NCBI GenBank assembly: GCA_025935595.1
Contig: JAICUZ010000025.1
Span: 1 to 15,648, forward strand
Direction: 5' to 3'
Length of the DNA stretch: 15,648 nt
DNA from: Burkholderiales bacterium
Lineage (GTDB): Bacteria; Actinomycetota; Thermoleophilia; Gaiellales; Gaiellaceae
The notes below the pieces were generated by a model, which searched no databases, was not told the DNA's origin, and saw nothing but the letters and a program-made list of their open reading frames with translations. This document shows positions 1 through 6,873 of the stretch, in pieces. The translations under genes were made by a program, and so were the position numbers. Numbering within the stretch: the stretch's first letter is position 1; each line of letters opens with the position of its first letter.

Positions 1-230
1 CCGAGCGAAACCTCGTCGGCGGGATTGACCGAGCGGCGGATCGAAAGCTCGGCGACGGGAATGACGCCCTCCGACTTGTAGCCGATGTCGACGAGGACCT
101 CGTCCTTGTCGACCCGCACGACGGTGCCGTGCACGACCTCTCCCTCGTTGATCTCGGGGAAGGTCGACTCGTAGTCGGGGATGAGCTCGCCGTCGGGGCC
201 TTCGACCCAGACGCCGGGCTCCTGCTGCAT
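1..230 (-). CDS. rpsA: 30S ribosomal protein S1, N-terminal part (runs off window)
   Basis: Ribosomal protein S1 helps the 30S subunit bind and unfold mRNA and is built of repeated S1 (OB-fold) RNA-binding domains. About 76 residues are visible from an ATG at 230. An acidic leader of about 30 residues is followed by the first S1 domain, with EVVHGTVVRVDKDEVLVDIG and then YKSEGVIPVAELSIRR. This closely matches actinobacterial S1 proteins, which have a DEVLLDIGYKTEGVIP-type stretch here. The gene continues past base 1, so later domains are not seen. An in-frame GTG at 269 is an alternative start, but it lies upstream of a good TATACT -10 hexamer (264-259), so ATG 230 is preferred. No Shine-Dalgarno sequence precedes it. 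PolA is the next gene upstream on the same strand, the usual actinobacterial pairing. Confidence 0.9.
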   Translation of the reverse strand, partial: MQQEPGVWVEGPDGELIPDYESTFPEINEGEVVHGTVVRVDKDEVLVDIGYKSEGVIPVAELSIRRSVNPADEVSL

Positions 231-258
231 GAGGTCGTTGCTAGCCAAGCGGCCGGGA

Positions 259-288
259 AGTATAGCCACGTTCCGTTTACGCCCCGAA
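259..288 (-). promoter_or_regulatory. Candidate sigma-70-type promoter for rpsA
   Basis: Reading the minus strand, TATACT occupies 264-259 (5 of 6 matches to TATAAT). A weak TTCGGG at 288-283 sits 18 bp upstream in the -35 position. Transcription would start near 252, giving a leader of roughly 20 nt before ATG 230. The -10 stands out in GC-rich DNA, but the -35 is poor. Confidence 0.4.
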
Positions 289-322
289 CGGGCGATCGGT
301 TCACGGACAGCCCGGCCGCCGC

Positions 323-347
323 GATCGTCGATCGTCGATCGTCGATC
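323..347. repeat. 7-bp tandem repeat, unit GATCGTC, about 3.6 copies
   Basis: Three perfect GATCGTC units (323-329, 330-336, 337-343) are followed by a partial GATC (344-347). The repeat lies upstream of the rpsA promoter candidate. Each unit overlap contains the palindrome CGATCG. It may be a slippage product or a binding-site array; function unknown. Confidence 0.85.
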
Positions 348-504
348 CGGTTGCCCATGCGACGTCCCAGCTGTTCCCTTCGGGTTCACGCCGGCCGAAG
401 CCACCGCCCAGCCGCGAAACCCGTCGGCGGGCGGACCGCCCCAAAGCGAGAACGCACATCCGCACCCCCGCGGCGTCGAAGAGTCGTCACGTTTTCGACA
501 CGAA

Positions 505-574
505 GGTGTGCGCACTCCGTTTCGGTGCCTGGCACCGGCCGTGGCGCTGGTGGACGAGCCCTCCCGGGCCGGTG
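505..574 (-). terminator. Inverted repeats just after the polA stop; possible transcription end
   Basis: On the minus strand, CACCGGCC (574-567) starts 4 bases after the polA stop codon and is complementary to GGCCGGTG (540-533), an 8-bp GC-only-but-two stem with a 26-nt loop. It overlaps the 15-bp palindrome at 523-537. An imperfect 14-bp palindrome at 505-518 follows. There is no T-run, so this is not a classical intrinsic terminator. In high-GC Actinobacteria such T-less hairpins are common at gene ends, but their role is uncertain. Confidence 0.35.
523..537. repeat. Palindrome CGGTGCCTGGCACCG, variant of the 12628-12656 element
   Basis: This is a 7-bp stem around a single central T. It has the same architecture (GGTGYC, T, GRCACC) as the GGTGTCTGACACC units at 12628-12656, differing by T-to-C in one arm and the compensating A-to-G in the other. 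Its right arm CACC also belongs to CACCGGCC at 533-540, which can pair instead with 567-574, so two folds compete. It is probably a member of a dispersed palindromic repeat family, inferred from two loci. Confidence 0.6.
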
Positions 575-578
575 TGCG

Positions 579-3140
579 CTACGACTTCGCCTCGGCCCAG
601 TTGTCGCCGACGCCGACGTCGACTGCGAGCTCCGGGTCGAGGTCGTATGCGCCGCACATCTCCGCGCGGACGAGGTCACGCACCTTCGACACCTCCGGCT
701 CCGGAACTTCGAGCAGGAGCTCGTCATGCACCTGCAGGACGAGGCGTGCGCCGCGGCCTTCTTCCTGCAGCCGGCGCGCAATGTGGATCATCGCGACCTT
801 GATGATGTCTGCGTTCGATCCCTGCATGACGAAGTTGACGGCGACGCGCTCGCCGAAGCCTCGTGTCTGCCGGTTGGACGCCCGGATCTCCGGCACGGGA
901 CGGCGCCGGCCGAGCAGCGACGTCACGTACCCGTCCGCCGCCGTCTGCACGATCGTCCGGCCGATGAAATCCTGCACGTGCGGGAAGCGGGCGAGGTACG
1001 CGTCGATGTACCGCTGCGCCTCGTCGCGGGGAATCTCGAGGTTCTCCGACAGGCCGTACGCCGAGATGCCGTAGACGATTCCGAAGTTGATCATCTTCGC
1101 GATCGAACGCTGGCCGGGCGTCAGCTCCGCCGGATCGACGCCCAGCACCTCGGACGCGGTGGCGGTGTGGATGTCCTCGCCGCGCTCGAACGCCTCACGC
1201 AGCTTCGGCTCGCCGGAGACGTGCGCGAGGATGCGCAGCTCGATCTGCGAGTAGTCGGCGGACATGATCCGGTGGCCCTCTTCGGCGATGAACGCCGAAC
1301 GGATCTCGCGGCCGAGGTCGGTGCGGATCGGGATCGACTGCAGGTTCGGGTCGGACGTCGAGAGGCGGCCGGTCGCCGCGACCGTCTGGTTGAACGTCGT
1401 GTGCAGCCGCCCGTCGGCCTCCGAGATCAGCGACGGGAGCGGCCCGAGGTACGTGTTCAAGAGCTTCGAGAGCTCACGCCACTCCTCGATGATCGGCACG
1501 ATCGCGTGCTCGTGTCGGATCGACCGCAACACCTTCGCGTCGGTCGAGTAGCCGGTCTTTCCCTTGCGGCCCGCGGTCAGGCCGAGCTGCTCGAACAGCA
1601 CGCGGCCCACCTGTTGCGTCGAGCCGAGCATGAACTCCTCGCCGGCAGCCTCGAATGCCTGGGACTCGAGCTCTTCGACGCGGTCTGCGAGCCGCGCGGT
1701 GATCTCCCCCATCCGGTACGTGTCGATCTTCACGCCCGCCGTCTCCATCCCGGCGAGCACCGACGTGAGCGGCAGCTCGACGGTTCGATAGAGGCCGGTG
1801 ACGCCACGCTCGTCGAGCCGCTCGAGCAGCGGGCCGATCAGCCGGCGCGGGGTCTCGGCGTGCCGGACGAGCGCGGTCGTCTCCTCGTCGGCGGCAGGGG
1901 TCGGCAGTAGCTCCACCCCGTACTCGGCCGCGAGGTCGTCGAGCTCGTACGACGCGCGGCCCGGGTCGATCAGGTAGGCGGCGAGAAGCGTGTCCTCCTT
2001 CGCGTCGACCCGCAGCGCCTTCGCGTCGTGGACAACGAGCTGAGCATCGGCAGGGAGGAGCGACCGCTGACCGATCACAACGTCGTCACCGTTCGCGACG
2101 CCCGCGCGGTCAGCGATCGCGGCGTAGCCCACAACCCCCCGGTAGTCGAGGCTCCCCTCGCGCCACGGCACTTCGATGCCGGTGACCTGCATCGGCGCGG
2201 ATGGCACAGCGGCATCGAGCTCGTCGACGCGGTTGAGCAGCGCGCGGAACTCGAAGCGGCGGAAGATCTCCTTCAGCTCCGCCCGATCGGGCGGCTCGAG
2301 AACGAGCTGCGCGGGGTCGCAGTCGATGTCGAGGTCACGACGCATCGTCGCCAGCTCTTTCGACGTGCGGGCGATCTCGGCGTGCTCGGTGATGTTCTTG
2401 CGACGCGCCGGCGACAGCTCGTCCGCGTGCTCGATCACCGCTTCGAGCGAGCCGTACTGCGCGATCAGCTGGCCTGCGGTCTTGTCGCCGATCCCGGGGA
2501 CGCCCGGGATGTTGTCGGATGTGTCGCCCTTCAGCCCGATGAAGTCGGGTACCTGCTCGGGTGTGACGCCGTACCGCGCTTCGACCCGTTCCGGCGTGTA
2601 GACGTTGACGTCTGCGACGCCGCGCGGGGTCATCATCAGGCAGACGTTGTCGCTGCAGAGCTGGAACGCGTCGCGGTCGGTCGAGACGACGCACGTCTTG
2701 ATCCCCTGCGTGTCCGCGCGCGTGGCCAGGGTCGCGATCACGTCGTCGGCTTCCCAGCCTTCGAACTCGAGATTGCGGTAGCCGAACGCCTCGACGATCG
2801 GGCGGAAGTGCGGGAACTGCTCGCGCAGCAGGTCCGGCATCGACTTTCGCCCTTCCTTGTAGACGACCTCCGCCGCCTCGGCGACGGCGGCGCGGTGCAC
2901 CGGCCGCGTGTCCCAGGCGACGGCGACGCCCTTCGGCCGGTAGTCGGCGAGCAGCTTGAAGAGCATGTTGGTGAACCCGAGCAGCGCGTTGGTCGGCTGG
3001 CCGTCGGTCGTCGCGAGCTCCTCGGGGAGCGCGAAGTAGGCGCGGTAGGCGAGGTTGTTGCCGTCGACGATGAAGAGATCGCACTCGCGCGCAGGTGCGT
3101 CGTCGAGCTCGAGCTCCGCTCCGGTCAGGGTCTTCGGCAT
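579..3140 (-). CDS. polA: DNA polymerase I with degenerate proofreading domain
   Basis: Repair and Okazaki-fragment-processing polymerase, 853 aa, full length for the actinobacterial family. The 5'-3' exonuclease domain covers about residues 20-300: DGNNLAYRAYF (26-36), GWEADDV (128-134), STDRD (153-157), GLKGDTSDN (202-210) and the helix-hairpin-helix PGIGDKTA (215-222). The central 3'-5' exonuclease fold (about 315-450) has lost the DxE metal-binding motif: VGYAAIADRAG stands where E. coli has a DTET-type sequence. It is therefore probably not proofreading. Polymerase motifs are intact: A, DYSQIE (629-634); B, RSIAKMINFGIVYG (678-691, with Phe rather than Tyr at the ddNTP-discriminating position); C, VHDE (804-807). 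The start is ATG 3140, with no Shine-Dalgarno. A TACCCT hexamer ends 6 nt upstream, so the mRNA may be leaderless. rpsA follows downstream on the same strand. Confidence 0.97.
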   Translation of the reverse strand: MPKTLTGAELELDDAPARECDLFIVDGNNLAYRAYFALPEELATTDGQPTNALLGFTNMLFKLLADYRPKGVAVAWDTRPVHRAAVAEAAEVVYKEGRKSMPDLLREQFPHFRPIVEAFGYRNLEFEGWEADDVIATLATRADTQGIKTCVVSTDRDAFQLCSDNVCLMMTPRGVADVNVYTPERVEARYGVTPEQVPDFIGLKGDTSDNIPGVPGIGDKTAGQLIAQYGSLEAVIEHADELSPARRKNITEHAEIARTSKELATMRRDLDIDCDPAQLVLEPPDRAELKEIFRRFEFRALLNRVDELDAAVPSAPMQVTGIEVPWREGSLDYRGVVGYAAIADRAGVANGDDVVIGQRSLLPADAQLVVHDAKALRVDAKEDTLLAAYLIDPGRASYELDDLAAEYGVELLPTPAADEETTALVRHAETPRRLIGPLLERLDERGVTGLYRTVELPLTSVLAGMETAGVKIDTYRMGEITARLADRVEELESQAFEAAGEEFMLGSTQQVGRVLFEQLGLTAGRKGKTGYSTDAKVLRSIRHEHAIVPIIEEWRELSKLLNTYLGPLPSLISEADGRLHTTFNQTVAATGRLSTSDPNLQSIPIRTDLGREIRSAFIAEEGHRIMSADYSQIELRILAHVSGEPKLREAFERGEDIHTATASEVLGVDPAELTPGQRSIAKMINFGIVYGISAYGLSENLEIPRDEAQRYIDAYLARFPHVQDFIGRTIVQTAADGYVTSLLGRRRPVPEIRASNRQTRGFGERVAVNFVMQGSNADIIKVAMIHIARRLQEEGRGARLVLQVHDELLLEVPEPEVSKVRDLVRAEMCGAYDLDPELAVDVGVGDNWAEAKS

Positions 3141-3146
3141 GGTGCG

Positions 3147-3156
3147 AGGGTATCGT
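3147..3156. promoter_or_regulatory. Overlapping divergent -10 candidates for polA and the GNAT gene
   Basis: Only about 25 bp separate the two start codons. On the minus strand TACCCT (3152-3147) ends 6 nt before the polA ATG. On the plus strand TATCGT (3151-3156) ends 9 nt before GTG 3166. Both fit TAnnnT at leaderless spacing, and they overlap. No convincing -35 is seen for either, so this is suggestive only. Confidence 0.3.
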
Positions 3157-3165
3157 CGTGGGCCG

Positions 3166-4056
3166 GTGGCGAGCCTCGAGATTCATCCACTTTCCGAGCT
3201 TCGCGGGGAGGCCGCGGGCCTGCTCGCCGAGCGCTTCGCGCGGCAGCGTGCAGCCGAGCCGCTGCTCCCCGAGGTCGACGACTTCGAGCCGCACGTTCCC
3301 GCCGACGGACACGTCGCGACGCGGGGCGGCAATGCGGTCGCCTATCTGGCAGGGGCAGTCGACGGGGACATGGCACGCTGGCTCTTCGCGGGGCACGCCG
3401 CGCGGGAGCCGGAGGCGCTCCGCGACCTGTTCGAGGTGCAGGCCGGCGAGCTCGGCGTCTCGCGGTTCACGCTGACGGTGCCGGCGAGCGAGCGTGACGT
3501 GATCGGCGCCTGGTTCAGGCTGGCGTTCGGCTGCCAGGCGGTGTGGGCGGTCCGCGAGGTGGACGAGGTCGAGCCGGTCGAGTTCGCCGGCACGATCCGC
3601 CCCGCAACGCCGGACGACACCGAGGCGCTGATCGATCTCGACGTGCTGCTCTACACGCACCAGGCGGTTACGCCGAGCTTCTCCGGCCTGGAACCACCGA
3701 CGCGCGACGGCTTGCGCGAGGAGTTCGCCGAGGTGTGGCAGGACGACTCCTACTTGCCGTTCGTCGCAGAGACCGACGCCGGCGTCATCGGCGCGCTCGG
3801 CCTCTACCGGCGTCCGGAAGGCGACCTACGCGTTCCGAGCTACAACATCGACCTCGCGTTCGCAGCCACGCGCGACGAGGTGCGAGGCTCCGGCGTCGGC
3901 CGCGCCCTCACCGCCTTCGCGTTCGCCTGGGCGCTCGAGAACGGCTTCCGCTCGATGACGGTCGACTGGCGCTCGGTCAACCTGCTCTCGTCCCGCTTCT
4001 GGACGAACCGCGGCTTCCGCCCGCAGTACCTGCGCCTCTACCGAGCGGTCCCGTAG
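3166..4056 (+). CDS. GNAT-family N-acetyltransferase, two tandem GNAT-like domains
   Basis: About 296 aa from GTG 3166. The C-terminal half (from TIRPATPDDTEALIDLD) is a standard GNAT domain that moves an acetyl group from acetyl-CoA to an amine. It has the acetyl-CoA loop VRGSGVGRAL, then a helix and the closing FWTNRGFRPQYLRLYR. The N-terminal half (SLEIHPLSELRGEAAGLLAERF to RFTLTVPAS) looks like a worn second GNAT fold with no clear pyrophosphate loop. The substrate cannot be told. In-frame alternatives are ATG 3139, which has AGGG 8 nt upstream but overlaps the polA start, and GTG 3142. GTG 3166 is chosen because the domain begins right after it. The stop lies 2 nt before the LysE gene, so the two are probably co-transcribed. 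Confidence 0.85.
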   Translation: MASLEIHPLSELRGEAAGLLAERFARQRAAEPLLPEVDDFEPHVPADGHVATRGGNAVAYLAGAVDGDMARWLFAGHAAREPEALRDLFEVQAGELGVSRFTLTVPASERDVIGAWFRLAFGCQAVWAVREVDEVEPVEFAGTIRPATPDDTEALIDLDVLLYTHQAVTPSFSGLEPPTRDGLREEFAEVWQDDSYLPFVAETDAGVIGALGLYRRPEGDLRVPSYNIDLAFAATRDEVRGSGVGRALTAFAFAWALENGFRSMTVDWRSVNLLSSRFWTNRGFRPQYLRLYRAVP

Positions 4057-4058
4057 AC

Positions 4059-4685
4059 GTGCCCTCCCCCACCTCGTTCGCGCTGTTCTGCCTCGCCTCC
4101 GTTGCGCTCGCCGTCGTGCCCGGCCCGGCGGTCACCTACATCGTCATGCACAGCGTCGACAAGGGTCGCCGCGCGGGTCTTGCCTCCGCGGCCGGCGTCG
4201 CGAGCGGCGGTCTCGTGCACGTTGTGGCTGCGACGATCGGCCTGTCCGCGCTGGTCGCGTCGTCTGCGACGGCGTTCACGGTCGTGAAGCTCGTCGGCGC
4301 CGTCTACCTGATCGTCGTCGGCATCCGCCGCATCGCGGGTCGCGACGACTCGGAGCAGGCTCAGGCTTTTCCGGCACCGCTTCGTCGCATCTATCGCCAG
4401 GGCGTGATCGTCAACGTCTTCAACCCGAAGACGGCACTCTTCTTTCTCGCGTTCCTACCGCAGTTCGTCGACCGCGGCGCGTCGATCCCACCGCAGGTGG
4501 CGGTACTCGGGCTCACGTTCGCTGCGATCGCGTTCACCTCGGACTGCCTCTACGCGCTGCTGGCCGACCTGCTCGCGGGGCGCTTGCGCCGCAGTGGCCG
4601 CGGAGCGCGCGCACGCCGGTACCTCTCGGGCGCCATCTTCGTCGCACTCGGCGTGACCGCGGCGGCGGCGCACCGCAGCACATGA
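4059..4685 (+). CDS. LysE/RhtB-family amino acid exporter
   Basis: A 208-aa inner-membrane protein, the normal length for LysE/RhtB exporters, which use the proton gradient to export amino acids or related metabolites. The family marker VVPGPAVTYIV is at about 19-29 and the conserved NPKTALFFLAFLPQFV is at about 122-137. About six hydrophobic segments are visible: near 5-28, 40-65, 68-92, 115-135, 145-170 and 188-203. A basic stretch (RLRRSGRGARARR) precedes the last one. It starts at GTG 4059, two bases after the GNAT stop and without a clear Shine-Dalgarno sequence, so translation is likely coupled. Its TGA overlaps the next ATG in an ATGA. The substrate is unknown; the pairing with an acetyltransferase could mean modify-and-export, which is only inference. 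Confidence 0.92.
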   Translation: MPSPTSFALFCLASVALAVVPGPAVTYIVMHSVDKGRRAGLASAAGVASGGLVHVVAATIGLSALVASSATAFTVVKLVGAVYLIVVGIRRIAGRDDSEQAQAFPAPLRRIYRQGVIVNVFNPKTALFFLAFLPQFVDRGASIPPQVAVLGLTFAAIAFTSDCLYALLADLLAGRLRRSGRGARARRYLSGAIFVALGVTAAAAHRST

Positions 4686-6130
4686 CGCGCATCCCGCTGC
4701 TGGCCGACACACGCATCGTCGTCGCCGAGCCGGCCGCGCGCGATACGGTGCTCCGTCCCCCGGCGCCGCGCGACGTGCTCGACGACGTGCCGCAGGCGGT
4801 TCGCGACGCACTTGCGTTCCCGCTCGCGGGCGAGCCACTCGAACGCCTCGTCACGCGCGGCGGCACCGCGACGCTCGTGATCGAGCAGCCGTCGCTGCCG
4901 ATCCCTGCGGCGACGCTCGGCCCGCGTCACCTTGCGATCGCCGCAGCCGCGGACGAGCTCGACCGGCTCGGCGTCGACCGGCTGACGATCGTCGTCGCAG
5001 GCGGTCTGCTGCGCCGCACGTCGCCGCGGGAGATCGGCCTGCTCTTCCCGCCCGAGTTCAGGCGCCGCTTCCGCGGCCGGATCCTCGTGCACGACGCAGA
5101 AGCCGAGGACCTCGTCGATGTCGGGAACGTCGAAGGGATCCCGTTGCGCGTCAACCGCGCGCTCGTCGAGACCGACCTCGTGTTGCCGGTGACCGCGGCC
5201 GAGACGGTCGTCGACGGCGGTCCCGGCGCTTTGCTGGGCGCAACCGGGCCTGAATCGATCCGCGCCGCCTCGTCTCCCTCGCTGCTCGAGGCGAGCGGCT
5301 CGCAAGGGTGGAAGCTCGCACTCGAGCTCGAACGGCGGCTCCAGCAGCGTGTCGCCGTCACGGGCGTCTCGCTCGCACTCAACCTGACGCGGATCACCGG
5401 CCCGTTCGCCGGTTACCCGTACGACGAGGAGGCAGTCGACCGACTGCTCCGGTCCCGCGTCCGGTGGCTGTTCCAGCTCGCGCCGGGCCGTGTCCGCCAG
5501 CGGGTGCTCGACCGCCTCCCCCGCGAGCAGACCGCCGCAGCGGTCTACGGCGGGACGCCGTCGGTCGCGCACACGGAGGCCCTCCTTCGTGGCACCGTCT
5601 TCAAGGGCTGCACTCTCGATACACCGCTGGATGCGGTCGTGATCGGTGTCCCGCCGACGACGCCGTGGATGCCGCGCGAGCGGCCGAACCCGATCACCGC
5701 CGCGTACCTCGGCCTCGGGCTCGCCCTTCGGCTCTGGCGGAACGAACCCATCGTCGCCGAGGGCGGCACGGCGATTCTCGTGCACCCCCTGCCTCGGCGC
5801 TTTCCTCGTCCGACGCAGACGCCCTACCGCTCCGCGTTGTTCCAGCCGGAAGAGGAGGCGGCACGGGACGAACGCGCGCTCGCCGACTACCGCGCGGGCC
5901 ACGCATGCCACCCGTTGCAGCCCTTCGTCGAACGAGCTGCGAGCGACGCGGTCGCGCGGCGGCTCGGCGCGGTGCTCGTCGCCGGCTGCCGTGACGCCCA
6001 GGCGGCACGCCAGCTCGGGCTCGTGCCGGCGCACGGCCTCGGCGCAGCGCTCGAGATGGCACGCGGTCGCGGCGCACGCCGAATCGGTTACCTCGTCGCG
6101 CCGCCCTACTTCCCCGTGACAGTCGGTTAG
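4682..6130 (+). CDS. LarA-like (DUF2088) protein lacking nickel-pincer residues
   Basis: 482 aa with the two-part layout of the LarA lactate racemase superfamily. The N-terminal part (about 60-200) has LTIVVAGGLLRRTSPREIG, then ILVHDAEAEDLVDVG and GIPLRVNRALVETDLVLPV. These parallel the LarA stretches around GTHR, NHD and P-x-x-VNR-x-x-x-x-AD. The C-terminal part (about 315-385) has LDAVVIG followed by EGGTAILVHPLP, parallel to the LarA C-domain. LarA uses a nickel-pincer cofactor bound to a lysine and helped by conserved histidines. Here the GTHR histidine is replaced (GGLLRR), and the usual glycine-rich lysine region reads DGGPGALLGATG with no lysine. Racemase activity of the known kind is therefore doubtful. 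The ATG overlaps the LysE stop (ATGA), and the stop overlaps that of livF on the other strand (bases 6127-6130). Confidence 0.75.
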   Translation: MTRIPLLADTRIVVAEPAARDTVLRPPAPRDVLDDVPQAVRDALAFPLAGEPLERLVTRGGTATLVIEQPSLPIPAATLGPRHLAIAAAADELDRLGVDRLTIVVAGGLLRRTSPREIGLLFPPEFRRRFRGRILVHDAEAEDLVDVGNVEGIPLRVNRALVETDLVLPVTAAETVVDGGPGALLGATGPESIRAASSPSLLEASGSQGWKLALELERRLQQRVAVTGVSLALNLTRITGPFAGYPYDEEAVDRLLRSRVRWLFQLAPGRVRQRVLDRLPREQTAAAVYGGTPSVAHTEALLRGTVFKGCTLDTPLDAVVIGVPPTTPWMPRERPNPITAAYLGLGLALRLWRNEPIVAEGGTAILVHPLPRRFPRPTQTPYRSALFQPEEEAARDERALADYRAGHACHPLQPFVERAASDAVARRLGAVLVAGCRDAQAARQLGLVPAHGLGAALEMARGRGARRIGYLVAPPYFPVTVG

Positions 6131-6873
6131 CTCTCGCCGAGGTACGTCTTGCGGACTTCTTCGTTCGTCTTGAGCGCGGCGGCGTTGTCGGCCAGAACGA
6201 TGCGGCCGGTCTCGAGCACGTAGCCGCGGTCTGCGGCGTCGAGGGCCATCAGCGCGTTTTGCTCGACGAGCAGGATCGAGGTGCCCTGTTCGTTGATCTG
6301 CCGGATGATGTCGAAGATTCGCTCGACGAAGATCGGCGCGAGCCCGAGCGACGGCTCGTCGAGAAGCAGCAGCTTCGGGCGCGCCATCAACGCCCGGCCG
6401 ATGGCGCACATCTGCTGCTCGCCGCCCGACATCGTCCCGGCCTTCTGGTGACGGCGCTCCTGCAGGCGGGGGAAGAGCTCGAACACGCGCTCCATGTCGG
6501 AACGGATTTCCGACTTGTCGTTCCGCTGGAACGCGCCCATCTCGAGGTTCTCCGTCACGCTCATGCGCGGGAACAGCCGGCGTCCTTCCGGCGACTGCGC
6601 AATGCCGCGCTTGACGATGTCGTGCGCCGCCGTCGTCGTGATCTCACGCCCCTGGAAGCGGATCGTTCCCTGACGCGGCCGGTTGAGCCCGTTGATCGAT
6701 CGCAGCGTCGTCGTCTTGCCGGCGCCGTTCGCACCGAGCAGCGTCACGATCTCGCCCTCACGAACCTCCAGCGAGATCCCCTTCAGCGCGTGGATCGATC
6801 CGTAGTACGTGTGGATGTCCGAGATCTCGAGGATCGGGACACCGCCGGCGGCACCGTTGCCGTTCGCGCTCAC
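6127..6873 (-). CDS. livF: Branched-chain/polar amino acid ABC importer ATPase LivF
   Basis: 248-aa cytoplasmic ATPase, one half of the LivG-LivF motor of a HAAT-family importer. Walker A GANGAGKTT is at about 47-55, the Q-loop QSPEGR at 93, the signature MSGGEQQ at 148-154 and Walker B LLLLDEP at 168-174. LLVEQN replaces the H-loop His with Gln, as is usual in LivF. The C-terminus ends in KTYLGES, also typical. The start is GTG 6873 with AGGGA 5 nt upstream, overlapping the livG stop in GTGA. Last gene of the livHMGF unit. Confidence 0.95.
   Translation of the reverse strand: MSANGNGAAGGVPILEISDIHTYYGSIHALKGISLEVREGEIVTLLGANGAGKTTTLRSINGLNRPRQGTIRFQGREITTTAAHDIVKRGIAQSPEGRRLFPRMSVTENLEMGAFQRNDKSEIRSDMERVFELFPRLQERRHQKAGTMSGGEQQMCAIGRALMARPKLLLLDEPSLGLAPIFVERIFDIIRQINEQGTSILLVEQNALMALDAADRGYVLETGRIVLADNAAALKTNEEVRKTYLGES

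Larger units (their letters stand above)
231..578. other. Gene-free stretch between polA and rpsA
   Basis: I find no credible gene in these 348 bases; the open frames crossing them are shadows or run into polA. The stretch holds the rpsA promoter candidate (259-288), a 7-bp tandem repeat (323-347), an imperfect palindrome (505-518), a 15-bp palindrome (523-537) and a longer inverted repeat (533-540 with 567-574) just after the polA stop. An untranslated leader for rpsA could also start further upstream, but I see no known riboswitch pattern. Confidence 0.5.

Noticed and set aside
323..347. CRISPR-like array
   Set aside because: The unit is 7 bp with no spacers, so it is a simple tandem repeat.
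129..1910. Long plus-strand open frame opposite polA and rpsA
   Set aside because: It is rich in R, D, V, E and L in the manner of antisense GC-rich frames and shows no domain. Minus-strand polA motifs fully explain the region.
4550..6409. 619-codon minus-strand open frame
   Set aside because: It lies opposite the LarA-like gene and extends out of frame over livF, with arginine/alanine-rich shadow composition and no recognisable motif.
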